DNA of 64,000 nucleotides from JBDFMH01 sp047238125. Lineage in GTDB: Bacteria > Pseudomonadota > Alphaproteobacteria > Sphingomonadales > Sphingomonadaceae. The notes under the pieces were generated by a model that saw only the letters and a list, made by a program, of their open reading frames with translations, made no database searches and was not told the origin of the DNA. The DNA is taken from assembly GCF_047238125.1 (NCBI RefSeq), contig NZ_JBDFMH010000001.1:186001-250000 (forward strand), given 5' to 3'. This document shows, in pieces, positions 16,945-25,331 of the stretch (within the stretch, counting starts at the first letter, position 1; the number at the start of each line of letters is the position of its first letter). The position numbers were made by a program, and so were the translations under genes.

Positions 16945-17430
16945 GTGGACCGATCGCGAAGGAGGGACGCAAACGGGCCGAGGCGCCGCCCGTTCCGCTG
17001 ACACGCGGCTTCGGCGAGATCGCGGGTCTTGACGATAGATCGAGATTAAGTCCGGAGGCGAACGCGGGAAACCGGGTCTCAGATCATCCGCCAGAAACGC
17101 GGCGGCCCCTGGTTCTCGGAAATATCCAGTATGGCGGAGGCGGCTCGCAGTATCACATGAACCGGCGCCGTCGTTGCACGCACGTCTTGGCGGATCGCGA
17201 TTTTTGGAAGCAGTCAGGCCGGTGCGCTCGACGGAGGCCAATGATCGCCTTCGGACGAAATCCCACTGTAAAGCAGGGGGGACACCAAGTCGAATCTATT
17301 GCTGCAAATGGCGTTCTACGGCACAGGGTGTCGCAGGGAAGGAGCGTGTCCCCGCGATCTATCACCTTGGTAGCGGTGGTTATTTCGCGGTGCTCGCAAG
17401 CCTATCTGCTGGCAAGGATATTTTAACATC
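16945..17430. other. Divergent intergenic region, no gene seen
   Basis: These 486 bp separate the Mfd-like gene (minus) from the sugar dehydrogenase gene (plus). Short frames here lack ribosome sites and recognisable products. Promoters for both genes are expected; only a loose AT-rich patch (AGGATATTTTAAC, about 17415-17427) just before the plus-strand start stands out. Confidence 0.5.
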
Positions 17431-20394
17431 ATGGCTAGGACCATTAACGCTGATCAGGTCTTCGCCCAGACCGCGATCGCGACGCTACCAACACCTTGGT
17501 CGATCGCCTTCCTGCCGACCGGTCAGCTGCTGGCCAGCGAGTCGCCGACACCGTCCACCAGTTTGCTGCCGACCGGTACGGGTAATATCCGCTTGGTCAC
17601 GACCGAGGGCGTGGTTTCGGCGGCAATCGCCGGCCTGCCTGAGAATTACGGCGTCCTCGATATCGAGCTCGATCCCAACTTCGCTACCAACCATGTCATC
17701 TATTTCAGCTTCCTGGAGCGGGATCCCAATGCACCGCGGATCGGACGCAACGCCGCCGATCTGCGCGTCGACCCTGCCGGCATCGCCGTGGCGCGGGCGG
17801 TGCTGGACCTCACGGACGCTGCGGCGCCGGTGCTGTCATCATCGGACGTGATCTGGCGGCAGACCAAGGTCGTCAGCTTCACCGCCACTGGCGAACCCGG
17901 TGGCCGCATCGCATTCTCGCCGGACGGGCACCTGTTCATTACCGCTGGCGACCGGCAGGAGTTCGAGCCGGTCCAGGATCTCGGCAATACGCTCGGCAAG
18001 ATCATCCGCATCAATCCGGACGGCTCGATCCCGGCTGACAATCCCTATGTGGGGGTCGAAGGCGCGAAACCCGAGATCTGGTCTCTGGGGCATCGCAACC
18101 CTTATGGCCTGGTGTTCGGCGACGACGGCGTGCTCTGGGAAAACGAGATGGGCCCTCGTGGGGGCGATGAACTGAATGTCGTCGTTCGCGGCGAAAATTA
18201 TGGCTGGCCGAATGTTTCCTATGGCGATCATTATGATGGGGGCGCGATCCCCAAGCCGGCCCCGGGCGACGGTTTCGAGGGATCGGCCTATTGGTGGACG
18301 CCAGTAATCGCGCCCTCGGGCATGAACTTCTACGACGGCGACGCCTTTTCGGACTGGGATGGCGATCTGATCATTTCCGGCCTCCAATCGAGGGGGCTGG
18401 TGATCGTCGACGTCGACGGCACATCGGCTAGCGAGGTCGGACGCATCTCGCTCGGTGCGCGGACGCGCGATGTCGTGCAGGGTCCGGATGGTTCGCTATG
18501 GGTGATCTACGATCAGCCCGATGGCCGACTGGTCAGGCTGTCACCTTTGCAAGTCGCCGATACACGAATCCCGGGCGACCTGACGGGGCAAGGGGGTGCC
18601 GACATCATCTGGCGTAACGTCGACGGCACGGTGACCGCGTGGACCGCGAACGGCGCCGGCTTCACTGACGCTCCTGTCTTCGCCCGCCAGGTCGAAGCAG
18701 GCTGGACGTTCGCCGCGACCGGCGATTTCAACGGCAATGGCAAGGCAGATATTCTGTGGCGCCGCGACGATGGTACGGTCACGACATGGCTCTCATCGGG
18801 CAGGGGCTTCGACGACAATGATGGTGCCATCTTCCGGAAGGTCGGCGCGGACTGGAATATCGCGGGCACCGGCGACTTCAATGGCGATGGCCGCACCGAT
18901 ATCCTCTGGCGCAACATAAACGGCTCCATAACGGACTGGCTGTCGACCGGCGTCGGTTTTGCCGACAACGGCGCCGCCGGCCGCAGCGCTCCGCTGTCAC
19001 TGCATGTCTCGGGGGTCGGTGATTTTAACGGCGACGGCAAGGACGACATTCTCTGGCGCGGCGACGATGGCGCGGTAAAGGCGTGGCTTTCGAATGGCAC
19101 CGGCTTTGCCGACGCAGCGAGCTTTACAGACGCCATGGGCCCGGCCTGGCACGTCGCCGGGACGGCCGATTTCAACGGTGACGGCAGGGACGATATCCTC
19201 TGGCGTAACGACGACGGCACGGTGAAGACCTGGCTATCGGCCGGCGGCAGCTTTGTTTCCACCGGCGGATTTTCGGCGGCAGTCGACATCGGCTGGCGCG
19301 TCGTCGGCACCGGTGACTATAATACCGATGGCCGCGCCGACATATTGTGGCGCAACGCGGCGGGAACGGTGACCAGCTGGCTGTCGGATGGCCTGGGCTT
19401 CATTGACAATCCCGCCTTTTCGCGCACCGTCGATGCCAGCTGGGCGGTCGCCCAGCCCACGGTGTCGTCACAGCGCAGCCTGTTCGCTGCGGCGGATTTC
19501 AATGGCGACGGCAAGGACGATCTGCTGTGGCGCAATGCTGACGGCACTGTGACCGACTGGCTATCCGAAAACGGCGGCTTTGCGGACAATCCGCTCGTAT
19601 CGCGTGGCATTTTCGCGGCGTGGACGATTGCGGGAACCGGGGATTTCAACGGGGACGGTCGGCACGACATCCTGTGGCGCCATGCCGATGGCACGCTGAC
19701 CGACTGGCTTTCCAATGGAGCGGCGTTCAGCGACAACGCCGCCGCCACGCGCGTGGTGCCGATCGAGTGGCGGGTCCAGGGCATCGGCGATTTCAACGGC
19801 GACGGCCGCGACGACATTCTGTGGCGCCATGCCGACGGCACTGTAACCGACTGGTTTTCGAATGGCGCCGGGTTCACCGATAATCCGGCGCTGTCGCGTG
19901 TGATCGATGCGGGTTGGAACGTCGCGGGAGTCGGTGATTTCAACGGCGACGGCAAGGATGACATCCTCTGGCGGAGCAACGAAGGAACCGTCACAAATTG
20001 GTTGGCCGACGGCACCGGTTTCACCGACAATGCGGCACTGGCGCGAACCGTGTCAGCCGATTGGCATATCGCCGGGATCGGCGACTTCAACGGTGACGGC
20101 CGAGACGACATCCTGTGGCGCAACGATGACGGCACCGTGACCGACTGGCTTTCCACTGGCACGGGTTTTGCCGACAACAGCGCCTTCGCCCGCGTCGTAT
20201 CCACCGACTGGCAGATCGCGGGCACCGGCGATTACGACGGCGACGGCAGGGACGATATCCTTTGGCGCAACGATAACGGCACCCTGATCGACTGGCTTTC
20301 GAACGGGACGAGTTTCGTGGACAATCTGGCCTCGCGCGAAGCCGTGACGCTGGATTGGACGGTGCAGCACGAAACCGTTTTCGGGCTGGTCTAG
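17431..20394 (+). CDS. PQQ-type sugar dehydrogenase fused to twelve FG-GAP/VCBS repeats
   Basis: Residues 1 to about 375 form a six-bladed GSDH/Asd-like domain (IAFSPDGHLFITAGDRQE, SLGHRNPYGLVF, MGPRGGDELNVV, GENYGWPNVSYGDHYDGG), the fold of soluble PQQ-dependent aldose dehydrogenases. From about 376 to the end there are twelve repeats of some 48-50 residues, each with DFNGDGxDDILWR (a calcium-binding DxDxDG loop) followed by a DGTVTxWLS strand. The repeats should build one or two beta-propellers, likely for surface or carbohydrate binding. No signal peptide is evident, so export by a type I system or an unusual route is possible. The ATG at 17431 has only a weak AAGGA, 14 nt upstream. The gene stands alone before a GH92 glycosidase. 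Confidence 0.9.
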   Translation: MARTINADQVFAQTAIATLPTPWSIAFLPTGQLLASESPTPSTSLLPTGTGNIRLVTTEGVVSAAIAGLPENYGVLDIELDPNFATNHVIYFSFLERDPNAPRIGRNAADLRVDPAGIAVARAVLDLTDAAAPVLSSSDVIWRQTKVVSFTATGEPGGRIAFSPDGHLFITAGDRQEFEPVQDLGNTLGKIIRINPDGSIPADNPYVGVEGAKPEIWSLGHRNPYGLVFGDDGVLWENEMGPRGGDELNVVVRGENYGWPNVSYGDHYDGGAIPKPAPGDGFEGSAYWWTPVIAPSGMNFYDGDAFSDWDGDLIISGLQSRGLVIVDVDGTSASEVGRISLGARTRDVVQGPDGSLWVIYDQPDGRLVRLSPLQVADTRIPGDLTGQGGADIIWRNVDGTVTAWTANGAGFTDAPVFARQVEAGWTFAATGDFNGNGKADILWRRDDGTVTTWLSSGRGFDDNDGAIFRKVGADWNIAGTGDFNGDGRTDILWRNINGSITDWLSTGVGFADNGAAGRSAPLSLHVSGVGDFNGDGKDDILWRGDDGAVKAWLSNGTGFADAASFTDAMGPAWHVAGTADFNGDGRDDILWRNDDGTVKTWLSAGGSFVSTGGFSAAVDIGWRVVGTGDYNTDGRADILWRNAAGTVTSWLSDGLGFIDNPAFSRTVDASWAVAQPTVSSQRSLFAAADFNGDGKDDLLWRNADGTVTDWLSENGGFADNPLVSRGIFAAWTIAGTGDFNGDGRHDILWRHADGTLTDWLSNGAAFSDNAAATRVVPIEWRVQGIGDFNGDGRDDILWRHADGTVTDWFSNGAGFTDNPALSRVIDAGWNVAGVGDFNGDGKDDILWRSNEGTVTNWLADGTGFTDNAALARTVSADWHIAGIGDFNGDGRDDILWRNDDGTVTDWLSTGTGFADNSAFARVVSTDWQIAGTGDYDGDGRDDILWRNDNGTLIDWLSNGTSFVDNLASREAVTLDWTVQHETVFGLV

Positions 20395-20468
20395 CTCGGC
20401 GCTTCCGCGGGCGGTCGCGCACCGTGCCGGCAGTGGACAGTCCGCGCGTGGAGGCCATAAGCAGGCCC

Positions 20469-22778
20469 ATGATCAGGATCCTGCTGCTGACCGCGCTGAT
20501 CGCCGCGCCCGTGTCTGCCTTGCCCGCGCCGATCGACAGCGTCGATCCGATGATCGGCACGGGCGGCGAGGGCCATGTCTTCCCCGGCGCTACCGCGCCG
20601 TTCGGAATGGTGCAGCTGTCGCCGGACACCGATACGCGCTGCCAGATCCGCGCCTGTTACGCGCATGCGGCCGGCTATCGGTATGAGGATCCGACGATCC
20701 AGGGTTTCAGCCACACCCATTTCTCGGGTTCTGGCCATTCGGATCTGGGCGATGTGCTGGTGATGCCGCAGGCGGGCAACGCAATCGCGATGGATCCGGG
20801 CGATCCCGCGCAGCCGGGGTCAGGCTATCGATCGCGCTTCGACCACGCCACCGAGAGCGCGAAGCCCGGCTATTATGCGGTGACGCTGAATGACAGCGGG
20901 GTGCGCGCGGAGCTGACCGCAGGCGCGCGCGTGGGCGTGCATCGCTATCGCTTTCCCGCGGGCAAGGCAGCGCACCTGCTGATCGACCTGCGATCCTCGC
21001 TCTACGACTATCCCGGCAAGACGCTGTGGTCCGGCCTGCACCTCCGCCCGGACGGCATGGTCACCGGATTCCGTGAGACGCGCGGCTGGGCGCCGGGGCG
21101 CAAGCTTTACTTCGCGATGCGTTTCTCTCGCCCGCTGACCGGCCATGCCTTTGTCGATCGAGACGAAGCGGTACCCTACAAGGGCTTCCAGGGGCCGGGG
21201 CGCGGCAGCGATGCGGTGGCCGAGAAGCTGGGCCGCGCGCTGGAGGCACGGTTGGATTTCGGCGTGCTGGATCGGCCGCTGGAAGTCACAGTCGCGCTGT
21301 CGGGCGTCGACGAGGCGGGGGCGATCGCGAACCTGCACGCGGAGGCGGGCGGGTTCGATACGGTGCGCGCCGCCACCAGCGCCGCCTGGGCGCAGGCGCT
21401 GGGCGCAGTCGAGATCGAGGCACCAACGGCGCTGCGCACCAGCCTCTACACCGCGCTCTATCATGCGCTGCTCGCGCCGAGCATCTGGAGCGATGTCGAT
21501 GGGCGCTATCGCGGGCCGGACGATCAGGTGCACGAGGCCAAGGGCTTCACCGTCCGATCGACCTTTTCGTTGTGGGATACGTTCCGCGCCGAACATCCGC
21601 TGCTGACCCTGGTGCAGCCGGAACGCACGACCGCTGACATCGTGAACTCGCTGATCGCCAGCCGGCAGCACAGCCCGCACGGCATCCTTCCCGTCTGGCA
21701 GTTCGCAGGGCGCGAGACCTGGACGATGATCGGCTATCATGCGGTGCCGGTGATCGCCGATGCCTATCTGAAGGGGCTGCGCGGGTTCGATGCCGATGCC
21801 GCGCTCGATGCGATGGTCGCCAGCGCCACCTATGTCCCCTATGGCGGGCTCGGCGACTATATGGCGCGCGGCTATGTGCCGATCGATCGCGAGCCGGAGG
21901 CGGCATCGAAGACGGTCGAATATGCCTATGACGACTGGACGATCGCGCGGATGGCGCGCGCCATGGGCCGCACCGCCATCGCCGACCAGTTCGAGAAGCG
22001 CGCCGGCAACTGGCGCAACAGCTTCGACGCAAGGACCGGCTGGCTGCGCGCGCGCAAGAGCGATGGCAGTTTCCGCACGCCGTTCGATCCGACCGCGATC
22101 AACTATGGATCAGACTATACCGAGGGCAATGCCTGGCAATATAGCTGGTTCGTGCCGCAGGATCAGGCCGGGCTGTTCCGCCTGCTCGGCGGCGATGCCA
22201 AGGCGATCGCCAAGCTCGATGCGATGTTCGATTATGACATGTCGGGCATCGATTACAGCCATGCCGAGGACATCGCCGGGCTGATCGGCCAGTATATCCA
22301 CGGCAACGAGCCCAGCCACCATGTCGCCTATCTCTACAATTTCGCCGGCGCGCCGTGGCGCACGCAGGAACGGCTGACCCAGATCGTGGACAGCCAGTAC
22401 AAGCCGACGCCCGATGGACTGTCGGGCAATGACGATCTCGGCCAGATGTCCGCCTGGCTGATCTTCACGGCGCTCGGTTTCTATCCGGTGGCGCCGGGCA
22501 GCAACGAATATGTGATCGGGCGACCGTTCGTGGATCGCGCGGTGCTGAACCTGGCAGGCGGCCGGCGCTTTGCGATCGTGACGGAAGGGCTCTCCCCTGC
22601 GAACCGCTATGTCGGGCGCGTGCTGCTGAACGGGCAGCCGCTGACGCGCAGCTATCTGACCGACGCCGAGATCCGCGCCGGCGGCGAGCTGCGCTTCACG
22701 ATGCAGGCGATCCCGAACAAGGCGTGGGGGCGGGGGAAAACGGCGCGGCCGTTCTCGATGTCGGTACGGGGGAGGTAG
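20469..22778 (+). CDS. Exported GH92-family glycoside hydrolase (alpha-mannosidase type)
   Basis: A 769-residue protein with a clear signal peptide (MIRILLLTALIAAPVSALPAP) and GH92 hallmarks: VDPMIGTGGEGHVFPG, APFGMVQLSPDT, GFSHTHFSGSG, then RSTFSLWDTFRAEHPLL, YHAVPVIADAY, and near the end GNDDLGQMSAWLIFTALGFYPV. GH92 enzymes are calcium-dependent inverting exo-alpha-mannosidases acting on alpha-1,2/1,3-mannosides or glycan caps. Length and motif order match the family. The start at 20469 begins the signal peptide; an in-frame upstream ATG overlaps the preceding gene and was rejected. It follows the PQQ dehydrogenase by 74 bp and may be co-transcribed, suggesting sugar release and oxidation outside the cytoplasm. 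Confidence 0.93.
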   Translation: MIRILLLTALIAAPVSALPAPIDSVDPMIGTGGEGHVFPGATAPFGMVQLSPDTDTRCQIRACYAHAAGYRYEDPTIQGFSHTHFSGSGHSDLGDVLVMPQAGNAIAMDPGDPAQPGSGYRSRFDHATESAKPGYYAVTLNDSGVRAELTAGARVGVHRYRFPAGKAAHLLIDLRSSLYDYPGKTLWSGLHLRPDGMVTGFRETRGWAPGRKLYFAMRFSRPLTGHAFVDRDEAVPYKGFQGPGRGSDAVAEKLGRALEARLDFGVLDRPLEVTVALSGVDEAGAIANLHAEAGGFDTVRAATSAAWAQALGAVEIEAPTALRTSLYTALYHALLAPSIWSDVDGRYRGPDDQVHEAKGFTVRSTFSLWDTFRAEHPLLTLVQPERTTADIVNSLIASRQHSPHGILPVWQFAGRETWTMIGYHAVPVIADAYLKGLRGFDADAALDAMVASATYVPYGGLGDYMARGYVPIDREPEAASKTVEYAYDDWTIARMARAMGRTAIADQFEKRAGNWRNSFDARTGWLRARKSDGSFRTPFDPTAINYGSDYTEGNAWQYSWFVPQDQAGLFRLLGGDAKAIAKLDAMFDYDMSGIDYSHAEDIAGLIGQYIHGNEPSHHVAYLYNFAGAPWRTQERLTQIVDSQYKPTPDGLSGNDDLGQMSAWLIFTALGFYPVAPGSNEYVIGRPFVDRAVLNLAGGRRFAIVTEGLSPANRYVGRVLLNGQPLTRSYLTDAEIRAGGELRFTMQAIPNKAWGRGKTARPFSMSVRGR

Positions 22779-22794
22779 CGGGTTCGTGGCGGGG

Positions 22795-22819
22795 TGTCTG
22801 CTATTGGTGGAAAGCGGAC
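22795..22819. repeat. Short hairpin repeat, copy 1
   Basis: TGTCTGCT at 22795-22802 pairs (one G-U) with AGCGGAC at 22813-22819. The loop sequence ATTGGTGGAA is almost that of copy 2 at 23856-23880. It lies between the convergent GH92 and esterase genes and could help transcription end. Confidence 0.65.
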
Positions 22820-22844
22820 CGGCAGCGCTGGTACAAAAAAACTT

Positions 22845-23720
22845 TCAGTTGGCGGCTGGACCGAGCGCGTAAAGGGTTCTGAACGCAGCTAGCGCAGCCG
22901 GTTGATAAATCGCGTCATGCCGCTCGTCGGCGAACCGTACGACAGTCCGATTTGGAAGGCCCCTGAAAGCTGCCTCGATGCGTGTCTCGGCCTCCTGCGC
23001 TGGCGTCGGGCCATTTGCGCCAGCGATTAGATTGCCTTCGAAAGCCACGAATACCCGACGGTCGTTACTGCCAGGTCGTCCAGCCAGCGCGCGGCTGACC
23101 GATTGCCTATTCCACCAGACAATCGGACTTACTGCGATGTAATCGTTAAAAGCCGCGGGGGTATTGGCTAGCGTGTCTAGTACGAACAGCCCCGCCATTG
23201 ACTCTCCGATGAGTGCCCAACGATCATTGGTTGAATATCGCGCGCTGACCCACGGCTTGACCTCCTCTGCGAGGAAGCGCCGATAGTTGTCGGCACCCCC
23301 CGGCTTTTTTGTAAACCGAAGGTCGGCGGGGTCGTCGGTCTTGGGACTTAAGTCGTGCCGTCGATCGACCCCCTCCACGCCGATCACGATTAACTCCCGC
23401 CCGCGACCATATGCAGAAGTGATCTGGGCCAATCCGACGATGTGCAAGAAATCTTCCGTTACTCCACCATCCAATAATACCAGCACTGGATAGCGCGTAT
23501 TCGCTTTGCCGTAGCTCGACGGCAGCCACACGTTTAGTCGCCGCGCATCGCCAAGAATCTTCGACTTGATCGTATACGACTGGCCGACCACGATAGGTGC
23601 GCCCTGTTGCGCTGGCGCTGCAGCCCGCTCTATTGGTAGTTGGCCGCCTGCGCTGGGCGCAGCGCAAATCATTAGCAGGGCTTGCCCAACGAGGACGTAT
23701 TTTCCCGGCGATTTGCGCAC
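22845..23720 (-). CDS. Exported alpha/beta-hydrolase esterase (IroE/Fes-like putative esterase)
   Basis: The 291-residue product has a signal peptide (GKYVLVGQALLMICAAPSAGG) and an esterase-D-like core: RLNVWLPSSYGKANTRYPVLVLLDGG, the nucleophile elbow GESMAG, and a late HDAIYQ that supplies the catalytic His. Relatives hydrolyse siderophore, feruloyl or other esters in the periplasm; the substrate here is unknown. The start is GTG at 23720, chosen because GGAGAAAG lies 6-7 nt upstream and a proper signal peptide follows; the long upstream extension has neither. It converges on the GH92 gene. The DNA is visibly less GC-rich than its neighbours. Confidence 0.85.
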   Translation of the reverse strand: MRKSPGKYVLVGQALLMICAAPSAGGQLPIERAAAPAQQGAPIVVGQSYTIKSKILGDARRLNVWLPSSYGKANTRYPVLVLLDGGVTEDFLHIVGLAQITSAYGRGRELIVIGVEGVDRRHDLSPKTDDPADLRFTKKPGGADNYRRFLAEEVKPWVSARYSTNDRWALIGESMAGLFVLDTLANTPAAFNDYIAVSPIVWWNRQSVSRALAGRPGSNDRRVFVAFEGNLIAGANGPTPAQEAETRIEAAFRGLPNRTVVRFADERHDAIYQPAALAAFRTLYALGPAAN

Positions 23721-23855
23721 GCGCTTTCTCCATAAAACGAGTGGCGCAGTGCTGGCCCCAGCTCGCCAACTCAGCACCGCCTTATCGACGATTGCGTGCC
23801 GTAGCCAACGGTTGATTTTGGGCGTTTGCGGACGTCGGGATCGGGAGGTCACAGA

Positions 23856-23880
23856 TGTCCGCTGTTGGTGGAAAGCGGAC
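23856..23880. repeat. Short hairpin repeat, copy 2
   Basis: GTCCGCT pairs perfectly with AGCGGAC around the loop GTTGGTGGAA. It is near-identical to copy 1 and shares the TGTCCGC/GCGGAC arms with copy 3. It lies between two minus-strand genes. Confidence 0.7.
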
Positions 23881-23887
23881 GCAAGCG

Positions 23888-24160
23888 TCAGCGTCTCAAT
23901 CGTCTGACCTTTCGAACCTGCCGCCGACCGGCGACGAAGAGTCGCCACGCCCAGATGCTGAACAAGGCGGCAGTTGGAACGGCTGCTATGCCCACAAGCC
24001 AATAGCGGATGCTGGCTGGAGGATCAAAATACCAAAGCGGCGGCAGGATGATGATCAATGGACCGATCGGGACAATCGAGGAAAGCGAGTGCGTGCTAGG
24101 CCAGCCTTGATCGCCGATGTCCTTATCGATCCAAGCAATGAACCGCCGCCAACGTGTCAT
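23888..24160 (-). CDS. Small integral membrane protein (90 residues)
   Basis: The 90-residue product has two likely membrane helices (VPIGPLIIILPPLWYF and YWLVGIAAVPTAALFSIWAW) and a strongly basic tail (AGRRQVRKVRRLRR) that should face the cytoplasm. The ATG at 24160 follows GAGGTGG at good spacing. No family recognised. It lies between the ferredoxin and esterase genes on the same strand, with hairpin repeats on both sides, so it is probably a separate transcript. Confidence 0.65.
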   Translation of the reverse strand: MTRWRRFIAWIDKDIGDQGWPSTHSLSSIVPIGPLIIILPPLWYFDPPASIRYWLVGIAAVPTAALFSIWAWRLFVAGRRQVRKVRRLRR

Positions 24161-24209
24161 GTATCCACCTCGGCGCCGGACCTAGCACGCCTACCGGGCC
24201 TGCGCGACG

Positions 24210-24239
24210 AATGTCCGCAAGTGGGCGTAAGCGGACATT
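24210..24239. repeat. Short hairpin repeat, copy 3
   Basis: AATGTCCGC (24210-24218) pairs perfectly over 9 bp with GCGGACATT (24231-24239) around a 12-nt loop. The arms match those of copies 1 and 2, but the loop differs (AAGTGGGCGTAA). It lies between the ferredoxin stop and the small membrane-protein start. Confidence 0.75.
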
Positions 24240-24329
24240 GGGATCGGGCAAAGTTTCGTAGGTCCGATGCCGGTGGTTGACGGCTCGTCGGGTCTGGATG
24301 GCTTGGGACTGAAAGCTGACCCTCGACCG

Positions 24330-24863
24330 CTAACCATTCCAGTAGAGCGAGACCATCTTTGTGGTGGCGTAGAGGATGGCAATGCCAACCACCAACGAGA
24401 TCAGCGCCGTGATGGCGACTGCCACAATAGTTTTCTGACGGATCGGATTGGGCACTTTGCATTTCGAGCACCCGCCAGTCTGGCGCGATGGTGGAGGGAG
24501 ACCGACATCACCTTTGCCAGGGTTGGACGAGAAATGGCGTTCGAACTTATCGGGAACTGAGCGGAATCGATCAGCGTCCGCTGGCGTTTGTCCACGATCA
24601 TGAGCGACATTGGGCCATAAGCCAGAGTATTTCTTATTGAGATCAATCCAGAGTGCTGCTCTCGGATCATGATCGAATATGATAGCATCGACCGGGCATC
24701 GTTCGATGCAGCAGCCGCATTCAGTACATTGTCCAAGATTGATAACGAGCATGTTCTCGCCTTCATAGAAGGCGTCGACGGGGCAGACCTCAACACAGGC
24801 CATATACTTACATTTGATGCACGCATCCGTGATCACAGCCGGCATATCTATCTGCCCAACCAT
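24330..24863 (-). CDS. fdxA: Seven-iron ferredoxin FdxA with CxxC and C-terminal membrane anchor
   Basis: Residues 7-120 are a typical FdxA (DACIKCKYMACVEVCPVD ... CTECGCCIERCPVDAI ... SSNPGKGD). By alignment with Azotobacter ferredoxin I, the [3Fe-4S] ligands are C15, C23 and C56, and the [4Fe-4S] ligands are C27, C46, C49 and C52; extra cysteines are C18 and C51. Ordinary FdxA ends near residue 120. This one continues with GGCSKCK (C132, C135), a basic patch and a hydrophobic helix (about 145-167), ending YWNG. It therefore looks like a tail-anchored ferredoxin. The start at 24863 has CAGGAAG just upstream; the ATG at 24845 is the alternative. Electron partner unknown. Confidence 0.9.
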   Translation of the reverse strand: MVGQIDMPAVITDACIKCKYMACVEVCPVDAFYEGENMLVINLGQCTECGCCIERCPVDAIIFDHDPRAALWIDLNKKYSGLWPNVAHDRGQTPADADRFRSVPDKFERHFSSNPGKGDVGLPPPSRQTGGCSKCKVPNPIRQKTIVAVAITALISLVVGIAILYATTKMVSLYWNG

Positions 24864-25331
24864 CGCTTCCTGAGGGTTGCACCGTGAGCTGGCGACTGCT
24901 TTTGGGCAAGCGAGATCGGTGCCTGCATGGCGCCATCCGGCTCGCAGCATGCAGGTGATGTCTGGGCATCGGTCGTCTGCAGGCGCCGGCCATTCCCTCC
25001 TCGCGCTTCCCGAAAGCAGTGAAAGCAGCGGTTGTGCGAGGGTTCGGCTTGCATCCGGCCCTTCGCTGACTTGCCGACCGTGGCAGGGCGGCCGTCACCG
25101 TCGGGTCGGCGCAGGACACCAATCTATTCAGGATGAGAAAGAGCTACTCGACACTAACTGATCTGGCATGCTGTAGGACAGACCTTTTACCGTTCTGACC
25201 TGCTCGGCAGGAAGTTTCGCGTGGCCGCGCGCACCCTCGGTTCCAGACCGTCGCGATATGCACCTCGCCATGCACCGGGCACGCGCCAGCGGACCGCATC
25301 CGTCGCGCGGTTCGTGCGTTGGCGGGGGCGG
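24864..25331. other. Divergent intergenic region, no gene seen
   Basis: These 468 bp separate fdxA (minus) from the photolyase gene (plus). Short frames here have no ribosome sites or recognisable products. A small hairpin (CCTGC-TCG-GCAGG, about 25199-25211) and AT-richer DNA at 25135-25200 are the only visible structure. No SOS box or GGAAC-type EcfG promoter was found by eye. Confidence 0.5.

Noticed and set aside
16945..17241. 99-residue N-terminal extension of the Mfd-like protein
   Set aside because: The extension is basic, low in conserved residues and unlike any Mfd N terminus; similarity starts after the ATG at 16944.
18513..20225. Two long minus-strand frames rich in Ser/Pro repeats
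   Set aside because: They are exact antisense shadows of the FG-GAP repeat array on the plus strand.
18560..20390. CRISPR-like or satellite tandem repeat
   Set aside because: The roughly 145-bp periodicity comes from protein FG-GAP repeats; DNA copies diverge and there are no short identical repeats with unique spacers.
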